A stretch of DNA of 50,628 nucleotides, taken from Acidovorax sp. (GTDB lineage Bacteria > Pseudomonadota > Gammaproteobacteria > Burkholderiales > Burkholderiaceae_C). The DNA lies in contig NZ_JALEGG010000189.1 of NCBI RefSeq assembly GCF_022763525.1, positions 1-50,628 of the forward strand. The letters run 5' to 3'. The position numbers and the translations under genes were made by a program. The notes below the pieces were generated by a model. The model saw only the letters and a program-made list of their open reading frames with translations. It did not search any database and was not told where the DNA came from. Position 1 is the first letter of the stretch. Every line of letters begins with the position of its first letter. This document shows, piece after piece, positions 12,049 to 25,965 of the stretch.

Positions 12049-13128
12049 TCAACGTCCTCCCGGGCGCGCGGGCGCCCATGCCAGTGCGCCATCCGCGCCA
12101 AAAACATAGGCTTGCGCCGGATCCAGGTGCAGCGTGATCGGCGTGCCCAGTTCAAAGTAATGCACGCCCGTGAGCTGCGCCACCACCTCGCCCCAAGGCG
12201 TGGCCGCGTGCACGAAGGTGTCGGAGCCAGAAATCTCTGCCAGCTCCACCACCCCAGCCACGCTCACATCGCCCGGGCGCGCTTGCACACGCAGTGCGCT
12301 CGCGCGCACGCCCACCGTCACCGCACCGGCTGCCGCCACTTGCGGGGGCAGGGCCACCGCCAATTCCAGCCCACCCTGCAGGCGCACGCCGGCAGCCACC
12401 GGCGTGGCGGGCAAGAGGTTCATGGGCGGATCGCTGAAGGCACGCGCGACGCGCAGTGAATTGGGCGCGTGGAACACCTCGGCCGTGGGGCCGTACTGCA
12501 GCAGCTCGCCCTCATCCAGCACGGCCGTGTAGCCACCCAGCAGCAGGGCCTCGCCCGGCTCGGTGGTGGCATACACCACGGTGGACTGGCCGGATGCAAA
12601 CAGCTGCGCCAGCTCTTCGCGAAGCTCCTCGCGCAGCTTGTAGTCCAGGTTGACCAGGGGCTCGTCCAGCAGCATCAGCGGCGCGCCCTTGGCAAGTGCG
12701 CGGGCCAGCGCCACGCGCTGCTGCTGCCCGCCCGAGAGCTCGGCGGGGTAGCGGTCCAGGAACATCTCGATGTGCAGGCGGCTGGCGATCTCGCGAACCC
12801 GCGCGTCGATGTCCTTTTCGCCGCGCAGCTTCAAGGGCGACGCGATGTTGGCCGCCACCTTCATCGAGGGGTAGTTGATGAACTGCTGGTACACCATGGC
12901 GACATTGCGCTCGCGCACCGGCATGCCTGTCACATTGACGCCATCCACCATGACGCGGCCGGCCGTGGGGACGTCCAGGCCAGCCATGATCCGCATCAGG
13001 CTGGTCTTGCCCGCCTGCGTAGCGCCCAGCAGCACCGTCACGGCGCCACTGTGCAGCGCCAGGCTCATCTCGTGCAGCCAGGTTTCCGGCCCGACCTTCT
13101 TGCTGATGCTGTCCAAAGCCAGCTGCAT
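12049..13128 (-). CDS. glpS: Glycerol ABC importer ATPase lacking the switch histidine (GlpS type)
   Basis: A 359-residue ATPase, first gene of the transporter operon. Walker A is GATQAGKT (35-42), Q-loop Q81, signature LSGGQ (131-135) and Walker B LLDEP (D155, E156). The switch-loop histidine is replaced by threonine: the segment reads YATTEPGEA with T189 where VTHD has histidine. A MalK-like regulatory domain follows. The start MQLALDSISKK at 13128 fits the family, and the upstream extension would run through the promoter. Confidence 0.87.
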   Translation of the reverse strand: MQLALDSISKKVGPETWLHEMSLALHSGAVTVLLGATQAGKTSLMRIMAGLDVPTAGRVMVDGVNVTGMPVRERNVAMVYQQFINYPSMKVAANIASPLKLRGEKDIDARVREIASRLHIEMFLDRYPAELSGGQQQRVALARALAKGAPLMLLDEPLVNLDYKLREELREELAQLFASGQSTVVYATTEPGEALLLGGYTAVLDEGELLQYGPTAEVFHAPNSLRVARAFSDPPMNLLPATPVAAGVRLQGGLELAVALPPQVAAAGAVTVGVRASALRVQARPGDVSVAGVVELAEISGSDTFVHAATPWGEVVAQLTGVHYFELGTPITLHLDPAQAYVFGADGALAWAPARPGGR

Positions 13129-13216
13129 CACGCAACCTTTCTTGTGGGACCGGCGCCGTGCGCCGGTCGTGGGGAGACGCGGGCCGCATCCTCGGCAGCA
13201 CCGCTTTTCGATTTGG

Positions 13217-13246
13217 ATTATTTTTGTTCGTTTTTGATCATGTCGA
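13217..13246 (-). promoter_or_regulatory. Promoter of the glycerol transporter operon
   Basis: On the minus strand a -35 box TCGACA (13246-13241) is followed by an 18-base spacer and a -10 box AATAAT (13222-13217). It would give a leader of about 80 bases before glpS. Short TTCG/CGAA motifs surround it (13207-13210, 13227-13230, 13243-13246, 13274-13282), as expected for a DeoR-family repressor, and the shared 12-mer lies just upstream of the -35 box. Confidence 0.55.
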
Positions 13247-13251
13247 ATCAA

Positions 13252-13263
13252 GGTTTACCCTTA
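13252..13263. promoter_or_regulatory. Second copy of the 12-mer shared with glpD
   Basis: GGTTTACCCTTA here is identical to 6433-6444 upstream of glpD. It lies between the divergent glpS and glpR genes, six bases upstream of the glpS -35 box. Only one arm of the glpD palindrome is complete here, since the left side reads CAAGG rather than TAAGGG. Confidence 0.45.
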
Positions 13264-13320
13264 TCGGCTTCCTTTTCGTTCGAATTAAAGTCAACCATCC
13301 CCAACAAAACCAGCATTCGC

Positions 13321-14085
13321 GTGAATACGAATCCCCGGCAACTGCTGCTCTTAGAACAGGTGCGCGAACGCAAGTCGGCCACCGTGGAACAACTTGCGGA
13401 AACGCTGGGCGTGACGCTGCAGACCGTGCGCCGCGACGTGCAGCGCCTGGCCGAGATCGGCCTGCTCACGCGCTTTCACGGCGGCGTGCGCGTGCCCAGC
13501 TCCACGGTGGAGAACCTCGCGCACACCCAGCGCGAAACGCTCAATGCCGAAGGCAAGGCGCGCATCGCGCGCGCCGTGGCCCAGCAGGTGCCCAATGACT
13601 GCTCGCTGATCCTCAACATCGGCACCACCACCGAGGCCATTGCCAAGGCGCTGCTGCACCACCGCGGCCTGCGCGTGATCACCAACAACCTCAATGTGGC
13701 CGCCATCCTGAGCGGCAACCCTGATTGCGAAGTGATCGTGGCAGGCGGCGTGGTGCGCGCGCGCGACCGGGGCATCGTGGGCGAGGCCGCGGTGGATTTC
13801 ATTCGCCAGTTCAAGGTCGACATCGCACTCATCGGCATCTCGGGCATCGAGCCCGATGGCTCGCTGCGCGACTTCGATTACCGGGAGGTGAAGGTGGCGC
13901 AGACCATCATCGAGCAGTCGCGCGAGGTGTGGCTGGCGGCCGACCACAGCAAGTTCAACCGTCCGGCGATGGTGCAGCTGGCCACGCTGGAGCAGATCGG
14001 CCGGCTGTTCACCGATGCGCCGCCGCCCGAGCCCTTTCCCGCCCTGCTGCAGGATGCGGGAGTGATCTGCACTGTAGCTGCATAG
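13321..14085 (+). CDS. glpR: DeoR-family glycerol-3-phosphate regulon repressor
   Basis: A 254-residue repressor. The N-terminal winged helix-turn-helix covers about residues 5-55 ([20 protein letters not shown]), and the sugar-phosphate-binding domain follows ([16 protein letters not shown], then [15 protein letters not shown]). In the family, glycerol 3-phosphate releases it from DNA. I use the GTG at 13321 because it gives the usual N-terminus, [13 protein letters not shown]. An in-frame ATG at 13240 would add 27 residues through the control region. It is divergent from glpS and precedes glpK. Confidence 0.88.
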   Translation: MNTNPRQLLLLEQVRERKSATVEQLAETLGVTLQTVRRDVQRLAEIGLLTRFHGGVRVPSSTVENLAHTQRETLNAEGKARIARAVAQQVPNDCSLILNIGTTTEAIAKALLHHRGLRVITNNLNVAAILSGNPDCEVIVAGGVVRARDRGIVGEAAVDFIRQFKVDIALIGISGIEPDGSLRDFDYREVKVAQTIIEQSREVWLAADHSKFNRPAMVQLATLEQIGRLFTDAPPPEPFPALLQDAGVICTVAA

Positions 14086-14094
14086 GATGAGAAT

Positions 14095-14160
14095 CCCCCT
14101 GAGGCGCTGCGCGCCTTCCCTCGACGGGGGACGCCACCCCAGGCCCGGCAAAGCCGGTTC
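14095..14160 (+). repeat. GC-rich palindromic repeat, family A, copy 3
   Basis: It starts CCCCCTGAGGCGCTGCGCGC, passes a degenerate CCTCGACGGGGG stem and ends in CCCGGCAAAGCCGG. It fills the gap between glpR and glpK. The central hairpin is weaker than in copy 2. Confidence 0.65.
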
Positions 14161-14236
14161 CACGGTGGCACTGGCATGCCAGCGCCCGCCTCAGCGCATG
14201 GGCACAACGCATCAAACCCCTGATACCTTTCGCACC

Positions 14237-15730
<1,494 letters not shown>

Positions 15731-15737
15731 GAACCGT

Positions 15738-15812
15738 CCCCCTGAGGCGCCGCGCATTGCTCCTGCCCTCGCTGCGGGGCGGCCCTTGCTCGGCCGCTCT
15801 CGCCTGGGCCGT
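15738..15812 (+). repeat. GC-rich palindromic repeat, family A, copy 4
   Basis: It starts CCCCCTGAGGCGCCGCGC and carries the distal block GCTGCGGGGCGGCCCTTGCT found in copy 2, but most of the central C/G stem is missing. It lies just after the glpK stop and ahead of proC, and may act as a 3' hairpin. Confidence 0.65.
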
Positions 15813-15890
15813 GCCGGTTCGCAGGGCATGGAGGAAATTGCAAGGGTCGCGGCGCTACCATCGGATCCCCCTTTCTCGCCTGACCGCAGC

Positions 15891-16742
15891 ATGAACTCTC
15901 CTGCCCCCGCTTCCGCCGCAGCTAGCTCCCCACTCCCCACCATCGCCTTCATCGGCGGCGGCAACATGGCCAGCGCCATCATTGGCGGCCTGATCCACCA
16001 GGGCCACCCCGCCAGCCAGATCGAAGTCGTCGAGCCGTATGCGCCCACGCGCGAGGCTCTGCTCTCCAACTACGGCCTCACAGCCCTGCCGGAGGCCGGC
16101 CCTGCCCTGCAGCGCGCGAGCATCGTGGTCTGGGCCGTCAAGCCCCAGACCTTCAAGGACGCCGCAGCCCAGGCCAAGGCCCATACCCAGGGGGCCCTGC
16201 ATCTAAGCGTGGCCGCCGGCATCCGCTCGGACAGCATCGCCCAGTGGCTTGCCACTGAGCGCATCGTGCGCACCATGCCCAACACGCCAGCACTGGTGGG
16301 CAAGGGCATGAGCGCGCTGTATGCCCGCCCCGCCGTGGACGCCAAGGAGCGTGCCCAGGTGGAGGCCATCATGGCGTCCACCGGCGAATTCCTGTGGGTC
16401 GAGACGGAAAAGCAGCTCGACGCTGTCACGGCCCTCTCGGGCTCCGGGCCGGCTTACGTCTTTTACTTCCTGGAAGCCATGACGCGCGCCGGCGCCCGCA
16501 TGGGCCTGAGCGCGCAGCAGGCGCACCAGCTGGCCGTGGGCACGTTCGTGGGCGCATCCGAACTGGCCCGCCGCTCCGACGAGGCACCGGCCGTGCTGCG
16601 CGAGCGCGTCACGTCCAAGGGCGGCACCACTTATGCGGCCTTGCAATGCCTGGATGCCGACGGCGTGGGAGCCGCCTTTGAACGCGCGATGGAAGCCGCG
16701 CGCCAGCGCGCCGATGAGCTGGGGAACGAGTTCGGGGGCTGA
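15891..16742 (+). CDS. proC: Pyrroline-5-carboxylate reductase
   Basis: Last step of proline synthesis, reducing 1-pyrroline-5-carboxylate with NAD(P)H. The 283-residue product has the Rossmann start IAFIGGGNMASAIIGGL near residue 18, then RTMPNTPALVGKGM, and the C-terminal signature SGSGPAYVFYFLEAM followed by SKGGTTYAAL. The ATG at 15891 leaves a short low-complexity N-terminus. It overlaps closely with the next gene. Confidence 0.94.
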   Translation: MNSPAPASAAASSPLPTIAFIGGGNMASAIIGGLIHQGHPASQIEVVEPYAPTREALLSNYGLTALPEAGPALQRASIVVWAVKPQTFKDAAAQAKAHTQGALHLSVAAGIRSDSIAQWLATERIVRTMPNTPALVGKGMSALYARPAVDAKERAQVEAIMASTGEFLWVETEKQLDAVTALSGSGPAYVFYFLEAMTRAGARMGLSAQQAHQLAVGTFVGASELARRSDEAPAVLRERVTSKGGTTYAALQCLDADGVGAAFERAMEAARQRADELGNEFGG

Positions 16743-16744
16743 GG

Positions 16745-17392
16745 GTGTCCTCGCAGTGGCGGCCCGTCGAGGCTTGGCACCACACCTCGGTCCACGCGGA
16801 CAGCACGGTGGTGGTTCCCGATGGATGCCGGGACCTCATCCTCCACATCCTCCCCCACCACCGTCCCGCCTGGTTTGTGACCGATCTGGCAGACAGCACC
16901 TACGCCGTGCCGGGCACGCTGGGCGAGCGCTACTGGGGGTTTCGCATGCAGCCGGGCACGCAGGTGGACACGGACCGCCTGTTGGCGCTGCTGCAGGCCC
17001 GGCCCTGGAACGACGCCCACGATGCCCTGCCGCTGTTGCACGACTGCACGGTGCTGGACGCGCGGGTGGCCGATGCCTTGCAGAGTCTGGCCCGCTACAG
17101 CCAGGTGACCCAGGCGGCACGCGAGCTGGGCGTTTCGGAGCGCACCTTGCAGCGCCTCGTGCTGTCCGCCACCGGCCGTCCTCCGGCTTACTGGAAGTGC
17201 CTGGCCCGGGTGCGCCGCGCAGCGCAGGCCTTGCCGGAGGCATCATCCCTGGCGGATTGCGCGGCAGACCACGGCTACACCGATCAAGCCCACATGAGCC
17301 GCGAATTCCGGCGCTGGCTGGGCCGCGCCCCCGCCGCTGTGGCGGCCTCCCCCCAGTGGATGGCGGCGGTCAGCGCTTCGGGCTATTGCTGA
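16745..17392 (+). CDS. AraC-type transcriptional regulator
   Basis: A 215-residue putative regulator. The N-terminal part contains VVVPDGCRDLILHIL, a segment common in AraC proteins with a DUF6597-like domain. The C-terminal part (about 115-205) carries two helix-turn-helix units (QAARELGVSERTLQRLV and DQAHMSREFRRWLG). It starts with GTG two bases after the proC stop, which suggests translational coupling. Its target is unknown; there is no ligand clue. Confidence 0.75.
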   Translation: MSSQWRPVEAWHHTSVHADSTVVVPDGCRDLILHILPHHRPAWFVTDLADSTYAVPGTLGERYWGFRMQPGTQVDTDRLLALLQARPWNDAHDALPLLHDCTVLDARVADALQSLARYSQVTQAARELGVSERTLQRLVLSATGRPPAYWKCLARVRRAAQALPEASSLADCAADHGYTDQAHMSREFRRWLGRAPAAVAASPQWMAAVSASGYC

Positions 17393-17456
17393 CAGCGCGG
17401 GCCAGCGTCAGGTAGTGCGACCTATCGCCTCACAGCGCAGACGCACGGCTGGGGAA

Positions 17457-18347
17457 TCAGCCAGCCGCACTCCACCACCGCAGCAGGTAGCTGCCGGCAA
17501 TCCCCGCAAACACCGTGGCACCCAGCCAGTGGTTCACCCGGAACGCCTTGAAGCAGCCTTCGCGCGTGCGGGTGCGGATCAGCGTGAAATGCCAAACGGC
17601 CTGGGCCAGCGCCGCCGCGATTGCTATATAAAACATAGCACCCAGCGCATAAGGGACAAGCGCTAATGCCCAAATTCCTATGAAAATCAGGTAGAACAGC
17701 ACAATGCCCGCCACATCCCATCGGCCCAGGGTGATAGCGGAGGTCTTGATGCCAATCTTGAGGTCATCGTCGCGGTCGACCATGGCGTATTCGGTGTCGT
17801 AGGCCAGAACCCAGAACAGGTTGCCCAGCCACATCCACCAAGCCACGGCGGGCACGCTGCCCTGCACCGCCGCAAAGGCAATCACGATGCCGAAGTTGAA
17901 CGCGATGCCCAGCACCGCCTGGGGCATGGCGATGACACGCTTGGTGAACGGGTAGGCAATGGCCACCAGTAACGCGGGCACGGACCACAGGACAGCGGCG
18001 GTGTTGGTGGTGAGCACTAGGCCAAAGGCCAGCAGCGCCAGCACGGCGCCCAGGCCCAGGGCTTCCTTCACGCTCACGGCGCCGGTGGTCACCGGGCGCT
18101 GCGCGGTGCGTTTGACGTGCTTGTCAAAATCGCGGTCGGCCACATCGTTCACGCAGCAGCCCGCGCTGCGCATGAGGATGGTGCCCAGCACGAACACCGC
18201 CAGCAGGTGCCAGCCCGGAAAGCCCTCGGCCGCGATCCACAGCGCGCCGAGCGTGGGCCACAGGCACACCAGCCAGCCGGCGGGGCGGTCCCAGCGAATG
18301 AGGTCCAGGTACAGGGCCAAGCGGCTGCGGGGTGTGGCGTGAAGCAT
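17457..18347 (-). CDS. ubiA: 4-hydroxybenzoate polyprenyltransferase
   Basis: Membrane enzyme that prenylates 4-hydroxybenzoate in ubiquinone synthesis. The 296-residue product has both aspartate-rich motifs: NDVADRDFD near residue 65 and VDRDDD near residue 190, with many membrane helices. The ATG at 18347 gives a normal N-terminus. Residues about 220-242 are encoded by an AT-rich dispersed repeat (17621-17690). A terminator-like hairpin lies just upstream of the start codon. Confidence 0.93.
   Translation of the reverse strand: MLHATPRSRLALYLDLIRWDRPAGWLVCLWPTLGALWIAAEGFPGWHLLAVFVLGTILMRSAGCCVNDVADRDFDKHVKRTAQRPVTTGAVSVKEALGLGAVLALLAFGLVLTTNTAAVLWSVPALLVAIAYPFTKRVIAMPQAVLGIAFNFGIVIAFAAVQGSVPAVAWWMWLGNLFWVLAYDTEYAMVDRDDDLKIGIKTSAITLGRWDVAGIVLFYLIFIGIWALALVPYALGAMFYIAIAAALAQAVWHFTLIRTRTREGCFKAFRVNHWLGATVFAGIAGSYLLRWWSAAG
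17621..17690 (+). repeat. AT-rich palindromic repeat, family B, copy 2, inside ubiA
   Basis: It starts TTGCTATATAAAACATAGCA and carries the hairpin CAGCGC-n-AAGCGCT followed by a tail ending CTATGAAAATCAG. The pattern matches copy 3 read in reverse. The AT-rich patch is conspicuous within a GC-rich gene, is in frame, and encodes part of a hydrophobic helix and loop of UbiA. Confidence 0.65.
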
Positions 18348-18368
18348 GCGGGCGGTGCAAGAAGGCTG

Positions 18369-18394
18369 AAAAAACAGCCCGCGCTGCCGCGGGC
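18369..18394 (-). terminator. Intrinsic terminator-like hairpin in the ubiA leader
   Basis: On the minus strand GCCCGCG and CGCGGGC pair perfectly across a GCAG tetraloop (18394-18377), followed by TG and six T residues (18374-18369). This is a textbook intrinsic terminator, but it lies about 21 bases upstream of the ubiA start and downstream of any possible ubiA promoter. It may be an attenuator. A GTG start at 18398 would instead place it inside the coding region. Confidence 0.6.
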
Positions 18395-18498
18395 GCACCG
18401 AATGTAGCAGCCGCTCGTGCCGCGCGCGGGCTTTGGCAGCGAAAGCAGGCCAAACCCGCTAAAGTCCCCCGCTTGCCCAAACCCTCGAACCTGCCTGC

Positions 18499-21975
<3,477 letters not shown>

Positions 21976-22012
21976 CCGCCACGCCCGCAACGTTTTGCCC
22001 TGTTTCGCAGCC

Positions 22013-22852
22013 ATGCCCCACCGCAAGCCCGCGCGCACCGCAGACATCGAGCAGCGCCTGCTGATCGATGCGATCTACCACCGCTATCACTACGACTTCC
22101 GCGGCTATGCGCAGGCGTCGCTCAAGCGCAGGCTGGGAAGCGCGCTGCAGCACTTCGGCTGCCAGACGCTGTCCCAGCTGCAGGACAAGGTGCTGCACGA
22201 TCCCACCGTGTTCCCTGCCCTGCTCGAATACCTGACCGTGCAGGTGAGCGACATGTTCCGCGATCCCAGCTACTTCCGCGCGCTGCGCGAAGAAGTGGTG
22301 CCGCACCTGCGCACCTACCCGTCGCTAAAGGTGTGGGTGGCCGGTTGCAGCGCCGGGGAGGAGGCCTACTCGCTGGCCATCCTGCTGCAGGAGGAAGGAT
22401 TGCTGGACCGCACCCTGATCTATGGCACCGACATCAATCAGCAGGCGCTGCGGGCGGCGGAATCGGGCGTGTTCGACATGGCGCGCGTGGCCACCTTCAC
22501 CGAAAACCACGCCCGTTCGGGCGGGCGGCGGTCGCTGTCCGACTACTACACCGCGCGCTACGGCCGCGTGGTGTTCGACAAGGCGCTGCGCGAGCACATG
22601 GTGTTCTCGGACCACAGCCTGGCCACCGACAGCGTGTTTGCCGAGATGCACCTGGTGTCGTGCCGCAACGTGCTGATCTATTTCGAGCGCGACTTGCAGG
22701 ATCGGGCCCTGGGCCTGTTTCGCGAGGCGTTGTGCCACCGGGGCTTTCTGGGGCTGGGCTCCAAGGAATCGCTGCGCTTTTCAGCCCAGGCCGATGCGTT
22801 TGATGACTTCGTGGTGACCGATCGCATCTACCGCAAGAAAGCAGGCCACTGA
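22013..22852 (+). CDS. Stand-alone CheR-type protein-glutamate methyltransferase
   Basis: A 279-residue SAM-dependent methyltransferase. The N-terminal helical domain includes FRGYAQASLKRRLGSAL; the SAM-binding site is VWVAGCSAGEEAYSLAILL; further family segments are YGTDINQQALRAAESGVF and SCRNVLIYFERDLQ. CheR normally methylates glutamates of chemoreceptors, but none is encoded nearby. The neighbour kinase with its Glu/Gln coiled coil is a candidate partner. I use the ATG at 22013 rather than a TTG at 21995. The stop overlaps the next start by one base. Confidence 0.87.
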   Translation: MPHRKPARTADIEQRLLIDAIYHRYHYDFRGYAQASLKRRLGSALQHFGCQTLSQLQDKVLHDPTVFPALLEYLTVQVSDMFRDPSYFRALREEVVPHLRTYPSLKVWVAGCSAGEEAYSLAILLQEEGLLDRTLIYGTDINQQALRAAESGVFDMARVATFTENHARSGGRRSLSDYYTARYGRVVFDKALREHMVFSDHSLATDSVFAEMHLVSCRNVLIYFERDLQDRALGLFREALCHRGFLGLGSKESLRFSAQADAFDDFVVTDRIYRKKAGH

Positions 22853-23484
22853 TGCCCGAGCATCCAGCGCTTCACAAGCCAGCCAGCCCTGCTGATGGCG
22901 AGGCCGCGACCGTGTTCCGGGCCATTGTGATCGGCGGGTCGTCGGGGGGCATCGACGCCCTGATGGAACTGATGCCCGCGCTGCCCGCCACGCTGCGCGC
23001 GGCGGTGCTGGTGGTGCTGCACCTGCCCCGCGACCGGCCGAGCATGCTGGCCGAGATCTTCCAGCCGCGCTGTGCGCTCCCGGTGCGGGAGGCCTGCGAC
23101 AAGGAGCCGCTGTTGCCCGGGACCGTCTACCTTGCACCGCCTGATTACCACTTTCTCGTGGACACGGGCCCCTGTGCTGCCTTGTCGGTGGACCCGCCGG
23201 TGCACTACTCGCGGCCCTCGATTGACGTGCTGTTCGAGTCCGCTGCGGACCAGTATGGCGAAGCCCTCGTCGGCGTACTGCTCTCGGGCGCCAACGATGA
23301 TGGTGCTGCTGGCCTGCAAGCCATTGGCGCGGCAGGCGGCCTGATGGTGGTCCAGGACCCCGCCAGCGCGCTCGTACCTGCCATGCCCCGGGCAGCCCTC
23401 GCACGCTGCGCATCGCCCCATGTCCTGTCGCCCGCCGGCATCGCCCAGCTTTTGACGCGGCTGCACCGCGAAGGCAGCCTCTGA
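22852..23484 (+). CDS. CheB-type methylesterase without receiver domain
   Basis: A 210-residue glutamate methylesterase/deamidase domain. The catalytic triad can be read as Ser30 in IGGSSGG, His57 in VLHLPRDRPS and the Asp of SGANDDGAAG. The usual N-terminal receiver is absent, so activity cannot be controlled by direct phosphorylation as in classical CheB. Control by the adjoining kinases would need another route. The start codon overlaps the cheR stop (TGATG). Confidence 0.87.
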   Translation: MPEHPALHKPASPADGEAATVFRAIVIGGSSGGIDALMELMPALPATLRAAVLVVLHLPRDRPSMLAEIFQPRCALPVREACDKEPLLPGTVYLAPPDYHFLVDTGPCAALSVDPPVHYSRPSIDVLFESAADQYGEALVGVLLSGANDDGAAGLQAIGAAGGLMVVQDPASALVPAMPRAALARCASPHVLSPAGIAQLLTRLHREGSL

Positions 23485-23525
23485 AAGCGCCCCACCCAGC
23501 CCCACCATTGAACAACGCCCAGTCC

Positions 23526-24641
23526 ATGCCCCACACCGACCGCGTGAAATGCCTGCTCGTCGATGACGTCGCGGAGAACCTCATTGCCCTGGAAGCCTTG
23601 CTCCAGCGCGATGACATCGACATTCTCAAGGCGCAGTCCGGCCCCGAGGCGCTGGAGCTTCTGCTCGCCCACCATGACGTGGCCCTGGCGCTGCTGGACG
23701 TGCAGATGCCGGAGATGAACGGCTTCGAGCTGGCAGAGCTCATCCGCGGCAGCGAGCGCACACGCGGCATCCCGCTCATCTTCATGACCGCCGGGTCGCG
23801 CGAGCAGAACTGGCAGTTCAAGGGCTACGAAAGCGGGGCGGTGGACTTCCTCTACAAACCCATTGACCCACACATGCTCGCCAGCAAGGCCAATGTGTTC
23901 TTCGAACTACATCGGCGCAAGCAGGCCCTGGCCCACGAACTGCGCGAGCGCACCGCGGCACTGCGCGTCAACGAGTTGTTCATGGCGGTGTTGAGCCACG
24001 ACCTGCGCACGCCGCTGATGTCCGTCAGCGCAGCCGCTTCGGCCCTCAAGCGCCAGCCTGACATGCCGCCCGACAAGGTGGCCACGATGGCGGAGCGGAT
24101 ACTCAGCAGCGGCCAGCGCATGGGGCGGATGATCGAGGACCTGCTGGACGTGACCCGTATCCGGCAGGCCGGCGGCTTGGCGATAAAGCCCGTCTCGGCG
24201 TCCTTGCGCGACGTGATGGAACGCACCCTGCAGGAAGTGCAGACCAGCTATCCCGAACGCGTGATCGAAAGCAGTTTCTGCGGGGACCTGGACGGTGTGT
24301 GGGACGCCGAGCGGCTGTGCCAGGTCATCACCAACCTGGTTGGCAACGCGGTGCACCATGGCACTCCGGATCAGCCGGTGCAGGTATGCGCAGATGGCAC
24401 CCAGGCGTCCATCGTGGCTGTGGATGTGACTAACGCCGGCACCATCCCGCCGCATTTGCTGGATCACCTTTTCAATCCGTTCCGGGGGCGTGACAGGGAG
24501 CCCGGGCGTAGGGAAGGACTGGGGCTGGGACTGTTCATCGCGCACCAGATCGTAGGCGCGCACCAGGGGCGCATCGCGGTGCATTCTGCCGACGGAATCA
24601 CCCGGTTCCGGCTGGAACTTCCGCGCGTCTCGCGCGCTTGA
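23526..24641 (+). CDS. Receiver-histidine kinase protein (REC-HisKA-HATPase)
   Basis: A soluble protein of about 371 residues. A receiver domain comes first (CLLVDDVAENLIALEAL, phosphoacceptor in ALLDVQMPEMNG), followed by a short coil, HisKA with the histidine in VLSHDLRTPL, and an ATPase domain with NLVGNAVHHG and EGLGLGLFIAHQI. There are no membrane helices, so input probably comes through the receiver. This suggests a phosphorelay with the upstream hybrid kinase. The start is uncertain: ATG at 23526 or TTG at 23508; neither has a strong ribosome-binding site. Confidence 0.83.
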   Translation: MPHTDRVKCLLVDDVAENLIALEALLQRDDIDILKAQSGPEALELLLAHHDVALALLDVQMPEMNGFELAELIRGSERTRGIPLIFMTAGSREQNWQFKGYESGAVDFLYKPIDPHMLASKANVFFELHRRKQALAHELRERTAALRVNELFMAVLSHDLRTPLMSVSAAASALKRQPDMPPDKVATMAERILSSGQRMGRMIEDLLDVTRIRQAGGLAIKPVSASLRDVMERTLQEVQTSYPERVIESSFCGDLDGVWDAERLCQVITNLVGNAVHHGTPDQPVQVCADGTQASIVAVDVTNAGTIPPHLLDHLFNPFRGRDREPGRREGLGLGLFIAHQIVGAHQGRIAVHSADGITRFRLELPRVSRA

Positions 24642-24723
24642 AAATCGGTGGAGCCGCCTCAGAAAGGGGCCGAAGCCCGTGCGGCGTCACGCGTTCACGG
24701 CGCGCGGCCGGGCGCAAAACAGC

Positions 24724-25092
24724 TCAGGCCGCAGACCGGTCCAGCGACTGGCGCAGATTCACCAGCAACTCTTCCAGTTCTTCGATTTCGAAAGGTTTGA
24801 GAAGGGTTCGCACATTCGCCCCCCAGCTGGCCGGGTAGTCGCCCATCTCGTATCCCGAGCACAGCACCACCCAGCGCTGAGGATCGTCTGCCAGAACCTT
24901 GCGCGCCAGATCGATGCCCGACATGCCGGGTAAGCTCACGTCGGTCACCAGCACGTCGTATGGTTGCGCGGCATCGAGTTCCAGAGCCTCTTCCGCGGTG
25001 GCGCAGGACGTCACCGCCCGGCCCTCTGCCTCCATCAGCATGCCGATGGTTTCGCGCAGTTCCGGGTGATCTTCAACGTACAGGATTCGCAT
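24724..25092 (-). CDS. Single-domain response regulator
   Basis: A 122-residue CheY-like receiver with the acidic pair in ILYVEDHPELRE, the phosphoacceptor in VLVTDVSLPGMSG and the conserved lysine in TLLKPF. There is no output domain. It is convergent with the receiver-kinase gene and may be a phosphorelay intermediate or an output that binds a partner protein. No partner is evident in the window. Confidence 0.83.
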   Translation of the reverse strand: MRILYVEDHPELRETIGMLMEAEGRAVTSCATAEEALELDAAQPYDVLVTDVSLPGMSGIDLARKVLADDPQRWVVLCSGYEMGDYPASWGANVRTLLKPFEIEELEELLVNLRQSLDRSAA

Positions 25093-25293
25093 AGGTCAGG
25101 GGTTTCAAACGTGGCGCACGACGGAATGTGACGCCAGCAACCGCACTGCCCCAGGGCGTGAGCGGATGTCTTGCGAATGATGCGCAGAGACATCCGCATA
25201 CCTTTGTAGGACAAAACGCAATTCAAGGGGGCGGAAACCCTGTGATTGCAGAGGCCGCCCTCGCGCCCTGCATCGCGCCTGCAAGCCGCGGCG

Positions 25294-25803
25294 TCATTCT
25301 TCAAGCAGCGACCGGAGCATCCAGGCCGTCTGCTCGTGGACCGTGAGCCGCTGGGTCAGCAGGTCTGCGGTGGGCTCGTCGCTGGCCTTGTCCGCCAGCG
25401 GGAACAGACTGCGGGCCGTGCGCGCGACCGCTTCGTGGCCTTCCACCAGCACGCGCACCATGTCCAGCGCCTTGGGCGGCGTGGCAGGGGCATCCGGCAC
25501 CGTGGCCAATTGGCCGAACTGGGCGTAGGAGCCCGGCGCCACATGGCCGAGCGAGCGGATCCGTTCGGCAATCGGATCCACCGCGTTCCAGAGTTCGGTG
25601 TACTGCGCCATGAACATGGTGTGCAGCGTATTGAACATGGGGCCGGTCACGTTCCAGTGAAAGTTGTGCGTGGTGAGGTACAGCGTGTACGTGTCGGCCA
25701 GCAGGCGCGAGAGCCCCTGGGCAATGGCGGCACGGTCCTTGTCGCTGATGCCGATGTTGATGCGGGGGGCGCTGGTGGGGGTGGCTTTGGGTGCTTTGGC
25801 CAT
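25294..25803 (-). CDS. dps: Dps-family DNA-protecting ferritin-like protein
   Basis: A 169-residue Dps protein, a dodecamer that oxidises and stores iron and shields DNA during stress. The inter-subunit ferroxidase residues are visible in [20 protein letters not shown], followed by the acidic segment [19 protein letters not shown] lies seven bases upstream of the ATG at 25803. It lies directly downstream of oxyR on the same strand, 162 bases after it. OxyR control is plausible by context but no operator was identified. Confidence 0.9.
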   Translation of the reverse strand: MAKAPKATPTSAPRINIGISDKDRAAIAQGLSRLLADTYTLYLTTHNFHWNVTGPMFNTLHTMFMAQYTELWNAVDPIAERIRSLGHVAPGSYAQFGQLATVPDAPATPPKALDMVRVLVEGHEAVARTARSLFPLADKASDEPTADLLTQRLTVHEQTAWMLRSLLEE

Positions 25804-25965
25804 GGCATTGCTCCTGAAGTGGAAAGGGAATCAAAAGCTGGCGCCTTCGACGATGAAGGCACCACACCGAATCACTTTAGCCCAAGGCCGCTACAGATAG
25901 CTTGGGCCGGATCAGAAACGCAGCGCGCCTGCGGGGCATGGGGCCGCGCAGCGGCGCCCCCTTCC

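Noticed and set aside
12469-13320. Upstream in-frame extension of glpR by 284 codons
   Set aside because: It runs antisense through glpS and across the divergent promoter; the DeoR domain starts at 13321.
25938-25962. GC-rich hairpin after oxyR as a terminator or sixth family A repeat
   Set aside because: It shares only a short CCGCGCAGCGG block with the repeat and has no T-run, so similarity may be chance.
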